DNA of 5,490 nt from Nitrososphaerota archaeon (GTDB lineage Archaea > Thermoproteota > Nitrososphaeria > Nitrososphaerales > Gagatemarchaeaceae), in contig VBPQ01000097.1 of the NCBI GenBank assembly GCA_005877185.1, positions 1-5,490 on the forward strand, given 5' to 3'. This document shows positions 1 through 5,490 of this stretch, piece after piece. A program made the position numbers and the translations under genes. Numbering within the stretch: position 1 is the stretch's first letter; each line of letters opens with the position of its first letter. The notes beneath the pieces are model-generated. The model did not search any database, was not told where the DNA came from, and saw only the letters and a program-made list of their open reading frames with translations.

Positions 1-594
1 ATCGTCGAGAAGTCGGCTCCGGGTCTCGAGTTTGGGGAGGACCTGCCCAAGCTGGGAATGCGCGGCTCCAGGACCTCAGAGGTGAGGCTCACAGATTGCA
101 GGATTCCAGCGGAGAACCGTGTGGGGAGGGAGGGGGAGGGATTCGAGCAGGTAAAGACCATGCTGAACTCCAGCAGGATAGTCATGGGGGCCCTCTGTGT
201 CGGGGTCGCCCAGGTCGCCTACGAGAAGGCGGTCGGTTACAGCAAGGAGAGAACGGCCTTCGGTGGACCCATCTCCGATTTTCAGCTCACCAGAGAGAAG
301 ATCGCCGATATGGTCACAGGAATCAACGCGGCCCGCCTCCTCTGCCTCTACGCCTCTCGCCTGAAGGAGGCGGGGCTCGAATTCTCCTCTGAAGCGTCTC
401 AGGCCAAGGTCTTCTCGACAGAGACATCGGTGAAGGTGTGTGACCTAGCGATTCAGATCTTTGGGGGCGCCGGCTACACCTCTGACGATGTCCACCGCCA
501 CTGGAGGGACGCCAGGCTTCTCACGATCGGGGAGGGCACCTCCGAAGTTCTCCGGATGCTGATCGCTAGCCGCGAGTTGGCGAAGTCGCTCTGA
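1..594 (+). CDS. acyl-CoA dehydrogenase, C-terminal part (5' end cut by window)
   Basis: Flavoenzyme that makes the alpha,beta double bond in an acyl-CoA and passes electrons to ETF. The frame is open from base 1, so the gene begins outside the window and the ATG at 58 is internal. The 197 visible residues cover the end of the middle beta domain (LGMRGS and DCRIPAENRVG, residues 18-43) and the whole C-terminal helical domain. Visible family motifs are ERTAFG..ISDFQ (83-95, FAD contacts), QIFGGAGY (152-159, FAD pyrophosphate) and RHWRDAR (166-172). The segment IGEGTSE (176-182) has Glu178 at the position of the catalytic base of medium-chain enzymes; the preceding residue is Gly rather than the Tyr of MCAD, a common variant. 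Chain-length or branched-chain specificity cannot be read from this part. The stop overlaps the proposed CTG start of etfB by four bases, and the two following ETF genes are its natural electron acceptor. Confidence 0.96.
   Translation: MVEKSAPGLEFGEDLPKLGMRGSRTSEVRLTDCRIPAENRVGREGEGFEQVKTMLNSSRIVMGALCVGVAQVAYEKAVGYSKERTAFGGPISDFQLTREKIADMVTGINAARLLCLYASRLKEAGLEFSSEASQAKVFSTETSVKVCDLAIQIFGGAGYTSDDVHRHWRDARLLTIGEGTSEVLRMLIASRELAKSL
123..140 (+). other. G-rich tract with G-quadruplex pattern
   Basis: Four runs of three to five G separated by single A bases (GGGGAGGGAGGGGGAGGG) lie on the coding strand of the acyl-CoA dehydrogenase, encoding the VGREGEG segment. The pattern fits a short-loop G-quadruplex. 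The tract codes for a conserved loop in this family, so codon choice within Gly, Arg and Glu may be the whole explanation. Confidence 0.4.
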
Positions 595-1367
595 AGATAG
601 CCGTCTGCGTAAAGCAAGCCGTCGACGAAGTCGAACTAAGGGTGGACTCCTCAGGCAGGCCTGACCTTTCGGGTGCACCCTCGAAGATGAGCACCTTCGA
701 CAAGAACGCGGTCGAGGAGTCGATCAGGCTGAAAGAAGCATCGAGTGGGAGCGTCACTGTCTTCACGGTCGGGAGGAGCGACGCAAAGAAGACGGTGAAG
801 GAAGCACTCGCGATGGGGGGCGACAGAGGCTGCCTCGTCATCATCGCCGCCGAGCCTGACCCTCACGACAGCCTGACCACCGCCTACCTCCTCGCGAGAG
901 CGATAGAGAGGGCCGGGCCGTTCGACCTCGTCCTCTGCGCGGAGGGTTCCTCCGATATCTACGCGGGGCAGGTCCCCCCGATGCTGTCGGAGTGGCTCGC
1001 ACTTCCCTTTCTGGGCTACGTGAGGAAGGTCGAGATCGAGGGGAGGGTGATTCGCTGCGAACAGACCCTTGAGGAGAAGGTACGAGTCCTTGAAGCGGAG
1101 CTGCCCGCCCTCGTCTCGGTCGTGAGCGAGATCAACGAGCCGCGCTACCCGACCCTTCTCCAGATCATGCAAGCCTCGAAGAAGCCGATCGAGGAGCTCA
1201 GGTCAGAGCTGCTGGTTGATGGAAGAGGCCCCCCCAGATTGGTGACGACGGTTGGGATGACGGCTCACGCGATGAGCAGGAAGCGAGTGATCTTCGAGGG
1301 GAGTGCGGAGGCGACCTCAAGGAAGCTCGTCGAGGCCCTGAGATCGGAGGGGGTGCTGAAGCGCTGA
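591..1367 (+). CDS. etfB: electron transfer flavoprotein, beta subunit (proposed CTG start)
   Basis: Small ETF subunit; with EtfA it accepts electrons from acyl-CoA dehydrogenases and delivers them to a quinone reductase. With a CTG start at 591 the protein has 258 residues, normal for the family, and begins MKIAVCVKQAVDEVEL, matching the conserved VK(Q/R)xxD strand-loop that contacts AMP (or a second FAD). The first ATG/GTG/TTG codon in frame is the GTG at 642, which would remove this segment; a TAG at 567 closes the frame upstream and no ATG, GTG or TTG lies between. Other motifs are STFDKNAVEESIRLKE (34-49), ALAMGGDRG (72-80), EGSSD..AGQVPP (118-130) and NEPRYPTLLQIMQASKK (182-198), the recognition loop that docks partner dehydrogenases. 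There is no clear Shine-Dalgarno site, so translational coupling to the preceding gene through CTGA is likely. Whether the bound nucleotide is AMP (plain ETF) or FAD (bifurcating) cannot be decided here. Confidence 0.95.
   Translation: MKIAVCVKQAVDEVELRVDSSGRPDLSGAPSKMSTFDKNAVEESIRLKEASSGSVTVFTVGRSDAKKTVKEALAMGGDRGCLVIIAAEPDPHDSLTTAYLLARAIERAGPFDLVLCAEGSSDIYAGQVPPMLSEWLALPFLGYVRKVEIEGRVIRCEQTLEEKVRVLEAELPALVSVVSEINEPRYPTLLQIMQASKKPIEELRSELLVDGRGPPRLVTTVGMTAHAMSRKRVIFEGSAEATSRKLVEALRSEGVLKR
1349..1355 (+). promoter_or_regulatory. possible ribosome binding site for etfA
   Basis: GGGGGTG, preceded by GGA at 1346, lies 8 bases upstream of the proposed CTG start at 1364. It resembles the GGAGGTG complement of the 16S rRNA 3' end. 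It sits inside the last codons of etfB and supports initiation at 1364. By contrast, the GTG at 1472 is preceded by CAACTATACGTC, which has no purine-rich site close by. The tract is also coding sequence, so the match may be partly chance. Confidence 0.4.
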
Positions 1368-2287
1368 CTGGAGCTGTCTGGGGCTACTCAGAGGCGAACT
1401 CAGTCGCGAGGGAGGTTGCTACCGCTGCGAGGGAGGTCGCGGAGTCCCTCTCAGGAGAGCAACTATACGTCGTGACCGAGCGGTCGAGGGCGAGCCAGGG
1501 AGCCGGGAAGGACCTCCTAGTCGACGGTGGCGCGGAAGTAGTGGAAGACCCAGACCTGACGGTCGAAGCCCTGGCCCGAGCAGCGGCGAAGAAGCGACCA
1601 TCGGCGATTCTCGTCGGGGCGACACGGACGGGAAGAATCGTTGCGGCCAGGTTGGCCGCTAAGCTGAGGCTGGGATGCCTGAGCGATGTCTATCGTCTGA
1701 AGGTTCAGGGCTCGTCAATCCTCGGGGAGAGAGACGTCTTCGCTGGGAAGGTTGTCGCTCAGGTGAAGGCAGACCTCCCGTGCGTCGCGAGCGTGAAGGT
1801 CGGGACCTATCCCAAGATGTCAGAGGGGAGGACAGGATTGGAGGTCGAAGAGGTCGGGAGCCTTCAGGGAGGTGTCCGGCTCGTGGAGACCCTTGAGAAG
1901 CGGGCGGCGACCACGGACCTTCGCAGCGCGTCGGTGATCGTCTCCGCCGGGAGGGGATTCAGGACGAAGGAGGACCTTAGCCTCGCGGAGGACCTGGCGA
2001 GGGCGCTAGGGGGTGCCCTCGGTTGTTCGAGACCTCTGTCATCCGACTACGGCTGGCTCCCCGAGGAGCTTCACATCGGCCTCACCGGCGTCACTGTGAG
2101 ACCATCCCTCTACCTTGCCCTCGGGATATCGGGGCAGCTTCAACACATTGCGGGGATAAAGGAGTCGAAGGTGATTGCCGCTGTCAACACCGACAAGGAC
2201 GCTCCCATCTTCCAGGTCGCTGACTACGGAATCGTGGGAGACCTGTACCAGGTCGTGCCAGCCATACTGGAGATACTGAAGAGTTAG
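1364..2287 (+). CDS. etfA: electron transfer flavoprotein, alpha subunit (proposed CTG start)
   Basis: Large ETF subunit, holding the electron-shuttling FAD in its C-terminal domain. Starting at the CTG in the CTGA overlap with etfB gives 307 residues, in the usual range. It restores a typical N-terminus (MTGAVWGYSEANS, then an amphipathic helix), matching the family pattern VWVxxE. The first standard start in frame that avoids a long overlap is GTG 1472, which would drop 36 residues, including the first beta strand. Domain I contains RPSAILVGATRTGRIVAARLA (78-98). The C-terminal FAD domain shows SAGRG (194-198), GCSRPLSSDYGW (220-231, with Arg223 at the conserved FAD-contact arginine), GLTGVTVRPSLYLALGISG (239-257), QLQHIAGIKESKVIAAVN (258-275) and APIFQVADYGIVGD (280-293), all strongly conserved. 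Gene order etfB-etfA directly after an acyl-CoA dehydrogenase points to one transcript and an acyl-CoA oxidation role. Confidence 0.95.
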   Translation: MTGAVWGYSEANSVAREVATAAREVAESLSGEQLYVVTERSRASQGAGKDLLVDGGAEVVEDPDLTVEALARAAAKKRPSAILVGATRTGRIVAARLAAKLRLGCLSDVYRLKVQGSSILGERDVFAGKVVAQVKADLPCVASVKVGTYPKMSEGRTGLEVEEVGSLQGGVRLVETLEKRAATTDLRSASVIVSAGRGFRTKEDLSLAEDLARALGGALGCSRPLSSDYGWLPEELHIGLTGVTVRPSLYLALGISGQLQHIAGIKESKVIAAVNTDKDAPIFQVADYGIVGDLYQVVPAILEILKS

Positions 2288-2316
2288 GCTGGTGTAGGTT
2301 TTGACACGAAGAACCG

Positions 2317-3606
2317 GTGTCATCCTTATCTAATTTCGCAGGCGACCCACCCCCGCTGAACCCAAGAAGGACGCTCTTCGCAAACCGCGACTTCCTTCTG
2401 CTCCTGGGTGGAAGGGGCGCTTCTGAGCTGGGCGACTTCTTCGGAGAGCTCGCCCTCTCATGGGTTGCCGTCTCCAACGGCCTCGCCGCGCTCAGCCTCA
2501 ACCTCATCCTGTTCTATGTACCTCGCTCTCTCATCAGGCTCTACGCCGGCGTCTTCGTCGACAGGTGGAATCGGCGAAACATAATGATAGCAACAGAGAC
2601 GATAAGGGGGGTGCTCTTCGCGGGGATTGGTTTCATAAACCTGGTTGAGATTCCCCCGCTGCCGCTCATTTACACAGTCTCCTTCCTCGTCGGCCTCTTC
2701 GGCGCACTCTTCGAGCTTGCGAATGAAGCGCTCCTCCCCCTCATCGTTGAGAAGCCCTCTCTTCTGCTGGCCAACTCCGCCTTCACAGCGACTTTCCAGG
2801 TGGATAACATCCTCGGGCCCGCCCTCGCCGGTTTCGCGATCTATCTCTTCGGGACAGGGATTCCTCTCCTGGTTGACAGCATCAGCTTCTTCGTCCTCGT
2901 AGTGGCGCTCCTCCTCATCCGGGGCTCGAACTGGCTCGCGAACTCTCCCCGCCGGAGAGGGTGGTACCCCGAGTTCAAGGAGGGGCTTGGGTTCTTCCGC
3001 CAGAAACGTGAGCTCGTCTGGCTCGCAATAATCGTCTCCGTTATCAACTTCGGGCTTGCGGCCTTCTGGAACCTTTACACCCTCGTCTTCGCGAGGGACG
3101 TCCTCCTGGCGGGAAGCGCCGGGTGGGGGCTTCTCGGGCTGACGAGCGCGTTGGGGATCCTGCTCGGCTCCGTCCTGATTGGCCGTCGTAAGGGAATCCA
3201 GAGGAGGAGGCTGGTCATCGTCTTGTCCCTACTCTCGACTGGCATCGGTCTCGTCTTCTTCTCATTCACGAGGGACCTCCTCTCCTCTCTCCTCGCGATA
3301 CTCGTCGTCGGTTTCGCGATACCCTTCTCAGACATCGTCATCGTCACCCTCTATCAGGAGATAGTGCCTCGCGAGCTTATGGGGCGCGTCTTCGGCGTTC
3401 GCTTCTTCCTCGCCTACATGCTAATCCCATTCAGTCTTCTGTTTGGATTCGCCGTGACGCTCGCCTTCGGTGTCTCGTTTGCGATTTTAGTCTCCGGGTT
3501 ACTCATCATGAGCATCGGGCTGATTACGATATTCGTTCGCTCCCTGAGCAAGCTGGACCTCGCGCGAGGAACTGGTGTGAAGGGAGAGCGAGAGGAGGCG
3601 GCCTAG
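2317..3606 (+). CDS. MFS transporter, MFS_3 / EntS-like family
   Basis: Probable 12-helix secondary transporter of the inner (or only) membrane, 429 residues. Hydrophobic segments lie roughly at 26-50, 57-78, 90-110, 117-140, 160-178, 182-201, 232-255, 263-289, 298-317, 321-342, 362-382 and 386-407, with a basic loop (202-230) between the two halves. The MFS signature between helices 2 and 3 is AGVFVDRWNRRN (77-88). LLANSAFTATFQVDNILGPALAG (positions 149-171) and QEIVPRELMGRVFG (347-360) are typical of the MFS_3 group, which includes enterobactin and macrolide exporters, so export is more likely than uptake. Substrate unknown. GTG 2317 is the first possible start after an in-frame TGA at 2302; no clear ribosome site is visible. 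The 29 bases after etfA hold no recognisable promoter or terminator, so it is probably cotranscribed with etfBA. Its stop shares CTAG with the converging aldolase gene. Confidence 0.87.
   Translation: MSSLSNFAGDPPPLNPRRTLFANRDFLLLLGGRGASELGDFFGELALSWVAVSNGLAALSLNLILFYVPRSLIRLYAGVFVDRWNRRNIMIATETIRGVLFAGIGFINLVEIPPLPLIYTVSFLVGLFGALFELANEALLPLIVEKPSLLLANSAFTATFQVDNILGPALAGFAIYLFGTGIPLLVDSISFFVLVVALLLIRGSNWLANSPRRRGWYPEFKEGLGFFRQKRELVWLAIIVSVINFGLAAFWNLYTLVFARDVLLAGSAGWGLLGLTSALGILLGSVLIGRRKGIQRRRLVIVLSLLSTGIGLVFFSFTRDLLSSLLAILVVGFAIPFSDIVIVTLYQEIVPRELMGRVFGVRFFLAYMLIPFSLLFGFAVTLAFGVSFAILVSGLLIMSIGLITIFVRSLSKLDLARGTGVKGEREEAA
3603..3606. other. shared CTAG stop of two convergent genes
   Basis: The palindrome CTAG gives TAG at 3604-3606 for the plus-strand transporter and TAG (complement of 3603-3605) for the minus-strand aldolase. 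The two genes therefore overlap tail to tail by four bases, and neither has a 3' untranslated spacer here. Confidence 0.93.
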
Positions 3607-4358
3607 AGTCTCCCCACAGACTTCAGAAAGCCTCTCGCCCCCTCCATCAGGTGACGAACATCCGAGGCGAGAGAGATGAACCTGAATCCCATCGATGCGT
3701 CGCGCTTCGCTTCTTCCGCCGTAAGGGCCATGGTACCGGGTATCTTGCCGTACTCCTGACACTTCTTTACGACACTCCGCATCTCCTCGAGGATCCTCGG
3801 GTTCGAGCGGTCATCCAGAAATCCGAGCGACATCGTCAGGTCCGTTGGCCCTACGAACGCGACGTCAACACCCTTGACACCGAGTATGGCGTCGAGGTTC
3901 TCGAGCGCTTTCTTGGTTTCGACCTGGACGAGGAGTAGAGTTTCTTCGTTGGCTTTTCTTAGATACTCCGCAGTGCTGAGCCCATAGTCCGCGGCCTTCC
4001 TCGGCGCGACCCCCCTGACCCCGACGGGCGGGTACTTGCAGTAGCTCACAGCCACTTCGGCATCTTCCCGTGTATTGACGAGTGGGACGACGACCCCATG
4101 CGCCCCCATGTCGAGAGCCATCTTGATGAGATACTGGTCATTAGCTCCGACCCTGACGAGCGGGGAGACCTTCTCCTCGTCTAGTACCTGGATCATGTGG
4201 CTAACCGTCTCCGCGCCGATGGGGGAGTGTTCCGTATCGAAGACGAGCCAGTCGAAGGGCAGCCCCTGGAGGATGTCGCTCACATCCGGGTTCCCTATCG
4301 TTACCCACGCACCGTACGAGACACCCTGCACCAACTTCTTCCTCAGGTTGCTCTTCAT
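3603..4358 (-). CDS. HpcH/HpaI family class II aldolase
   Basis: Metal-dependent, pyruvate-type aldolase of the HpcH/HpaI family (4-hydroxy-2-oxoheptanedioate and 2-keto-3-deoxy sugar acid aldolases), 251 residues, close to family length, cytoplasmic. The key residues of E. coli HpaI can all be placed: the catalytic base His44 in FDTEHSP (40-46), Arg69 in PLVRVGAND (66-74), and metal ligands Glu147 in VQVETKKA (144-151) and Asp173 in VGPTDLT (169-175). YPPVGVRGVAPRKAADYG (109-126) is another family signature. ATG 4358 was chosen because the preceding in-frame TTG at 4394 adds 12 arginine-rich, non-family residues and a 26-base overlap with the upstream gene; ATG leaves 10 bases between them. 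The short gap and shared strand suggest cotranscription with the iron-sulfur gene. The aldol substrate is not determinable from sequence alone; C-C cleavage of a 4-hydroxy-2-oxoacid giving pyruvate is the family expectation. Confidence 0.92.
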   Translation of the reverse strand: MKSNLRKKLVQGVSYGAWVTIGNPDVSDILQGLPFDWLVFDTEHSPIGAETVSHMIQVLDEEKVSPLVRVGANDQYLIKMALDMGAHGVVVPLVNTREDAEVAVSYCKYPPVGVRGVAPRKAADYGLSTAEYLRKANEETLLLVQVETKKALENLDAILGVKGVDVAFVGPTDLTMSLGFLDDRSNPRILEEMRSVVKKCQEYGKIPGTMALTAEEAKRDASMGFRFISLASDVRHLMEGARGFLKSVGRL

Positions 4359-4368
4359 CCAGGTCGCC

Positions 4369-5490
4369 CTACTCCGTGAGCGTCTCCGAGACAAGCTCAG
4401 CGATGTCCTTTACGAGAAGCTGGGTGTCTCCCGTGGTCTTCGCTGCGTCTTCGAACATCGTGATGCAGAAGGGGCAGGCAACCGCGAGAACGTTGGCTCC
4501 AGTTTCTTTAGCTTCCTCCATCCTGATCACTCCGATCTTCTTTCTTTCAGGAACTTGATACCATACGTTCGCGCCTCCGCCGCCGCAGCAGAAGCTGTTC
4601 AATCCGCTTCTCTTCATCTCCAGAAGCTCGAGACCTGCGGCCGACCTGAGGACATCTCTCGGTGCGTCGAGGACACCGTTCATCCGCCCGAGGTTGCAGG
4701 GGTCGTGGTACGTCACTCTCTTGTCGAACTCTCCGACCCTCAGCCTCCCGCTCCGCATCAGCTCGCTGATGAGCTGGGTGTGATGAATCACCTGAAATTC
4801 AGCGCCAAACTCCGGATACTCGTTGAGGAAGGTGTTGAAGCAGTGAGCGCAATGGACGATGACCTTCTTCACCCCCGCCCGCCTTATGGCTTCGATGTTC
4901 TTGAGGGCGAGCTCCTGGAATCTTCCCTCCTCCCCCATTCTCCTTACCGGCTCTCCCGTGCATGATTCATCGTTGCCCAGAATCGCGAAGTTGACTCGCG
5001 CCGCCTTCAGAATCTTCACCATCGCTCGCGCAACGTTTCTGCCTCTCGGGTCGTAGCTCGACTGGCATCCGACCCAGTAGAGGTACTCCGCGCCCGGATT
5101 CTCCCTGACTGTCGGAACACCCATCTCAACCAGCCAGCTCTGCCTCTCTCGCTGAGGTAGCCCGAACGGATTGTTGCTCTTTGCTACGTTCTCCAAGAAG
5201 AGCGTCTTCTTCCCGTCAAGCCTGTTCTCGCTGACGAGTGTCCGCCTGTAGTCGACGATGTAGTCGACCTGGTCTATGAAGACGGGGCAGACGGATACGC
5301 ACGCGTTGCACATCGTGCAGGCCCACAGCTCCGTCTCCCGAATCACGCCCTTCGTGAAGACGTCGGCTCCATCGCCTCTCATGTCTCTTCCCAAGTCCTG
5401 GACGACGACCCTCGGGGAGAGGTCCCGCCCCGATGCGTAAGCCGGGCAGACCTCCTGACACCTCCCGCAGTTCGTGCATGCGTCGAGGGC
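4369..5490 (-). CDS. FadF/EMO-like iron-sulfur oxidoreductase with two CCG domains (N-terminus beyond window)
   Basis: Probable acceptor of electrons from EtfAB, passing them to membrane quinone. The frame is open to the right edge, so the gene starts outside; the TTG at 5394 is internal because it would discard the first cluster. Of 373 visible residues, two ferredoxin motifs come first: CTNCGRCQEVCP (5-16) and CTMCNACVSVCP (58-69). Two CCG domains (HdrD/GlpC type, known to bind noncubane [4Fe-4S] clusters) follow. The first uses Cys142, CTG (177-179) and CAHC (214-217), followed by FNTFLNEYPEFG. The second uses Cys265, CCG (301-303) and CPFC (339-342). CTG in place of CCG in the first domain, as part of ESCTGEPVRR, is usual in the FadF branch. 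Full-length FadF/EMO proteins carry an N-terminal NarI-like haem membrane domain, which would lie past base 5490 if present. Alternatives are a soluble HdrD-like or glycolate/lactate oxidase-type subunit, but the nearby acyl-CoA dehydrogenase and etfBA favour FadF/EMO. Confidence 0.92.
   Translation of the reverse strand, partial: ALDACTNCGRCQEVCPAYASGRDLSPRVVVQDLGRDMRGDGADVFTKGVIRETELWACTMCNACVSVCPVFIDQVDYIVDYRRTLVSENRLDGKKTLFLENVAKSNNPFGLPQRERQSWLVEMGVPTVRENPGAEYLYWVGCQSSYDPRGRNVARAMVKILKAARVNFAILGNDESCTGEPVRRMGEEGRFQELALKNIEAIRRAGVKKVIVHCAHCFNTFLNEYPEFGAEFQVIHHTQLISELMRSGRLRVGEFDKRVTYHDPCNLGRMNGVLDAPRDVLRSAAGLELLEMKRSGLNSFCCGGGGANVWYQVPERKKIGVIRMEEAKETGANVLAVACPFCITMFEDAAKTTGDTQLLVKDIAELVSETLTE

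Noticed and set aside
172..182. Gly instead of Tyr before the catalytic Glu of the dehydrogenase (listed by residue 176-182 of the partial protein, bases 526-546)
   Set aside because: IGEGTSE is a common form in this superfamily and the catalytic Glu is present, so it is not unusual.
58..594. ATG at 58 as the start of a short acyl-CoA dehydrogenase
   Set aside because: The frame is open to base 1 and codes for the conserved VEKSAPGLEFG..LPKLGMRGS stretch, so the gene begins outside the window.
651..1172. Minus-strand open frame of 173 codons inside etfB
   Set aside because: Antisense to a clear etfB, with composition rich in Arg, Asp, Leu and Gly as expected from the reverse strand and no family match.
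2288..2316. Possible promoter between etfA and the transporter
   Set aside because: The 29 bases contain no convincing TATA/BRE or -35/-10 pair, and there is no room for a usual promoter plus ribosome site.
4359..4394. TTG at 4394 as the aldolase start
   Set aside because: It adds 12 Arg/Ser-rich residues that are really antisense-free tail sequence of the upstream gene in another frame; ATG 4358 fits the family N-terminus and avoids a 26-base overlap.
4075..4965. Plus-strand open frame of 296 codons across the aldolase and iron-sulfur genes
   Set aside because: It lies antisense to two genes with full family motifs, and its translation shows no recognisable domain; a GC-rich antisense artefact.
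4369..5394. TTG at 5394 as the start of the iron-sulfur gene
   Set aside because: The frame continues to 5490 and encodes a complete CxxCxxCxxxCP cluster motif, so this codon is internal.
5216..5479. Minus-strand open frame of 87 codons at the right edge
   Set aside because: It is the out-of-frame shadow of the two ferredoxin cluster motifs of the iron-sulfur gene.

Overview
The window holds six protein-coding genes packed almost end to end, in two convergent blocks. The plus strand (1-3606) carries the 3' part of an acyl-CoA dehydrogenase, then etfB, etfA and a major facilitator superfamily (MFS) transporter. The minus strand (5490 down to 3603) carries a large iron-sulfur protein, cut by the right edge, then an HpcH/HpaI-type aldolase. 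The blocks meet at 3603-3606, where one CTAG supplies the TAG stop of both converging genes. No RNA gene, mobile element, CRISPR array or intergenic gap above about 30 bases was seen.

The genes suggest one electron route. The acyl-CoA dehydrogenase oxidises an acyl-CoA and passes electrons to the EtfAB flavoprotein. The minus-strand protein has two ferredoxin-type [4Fe-4S] motifs followed by two CCG (HdrD-like) domains. That is the soluble layout of FadF/EMO-type proteins, which carry electrons from EtfAB to membrane quinone. Its N-terminus lies beyond the window, so whether it carries the expected membrane haem domain cannot be seen. The transporter and aldolase may handle a substrate or product of the pathway, but nothing in the sequence fixes which one.

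The most notable feature is at the gene junctions. Acyl-CoA dehydrogenase/etfB and etfB/etfA both overlap by the four bases CTGA. The conserved N-termini of EtfB and EtfA can be recovered only if translation starts at the CTG of each overlap. Calling the first ATG/GTG/TTG start instead removes 17 residues of EtfB (including the VKQxVD nucleotide-site segment) and 36 residues of EtfA.

Organism: GC-rich, with AGG the favoured arginine codon, little intergenic DNA, weak or absent Shine-Dalgarno sites at most starts, and an aerobic or anaerobically respiring fatty-acid/acyl-CoA type gene set. This fits an uncultivated archaeon (for example a Thermoproteota or Thermoplasmatota lineage) better than a typical bacterium. 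That is an inference of moderate confidence; a bacterium with AGG-rich codon use is not excluded.
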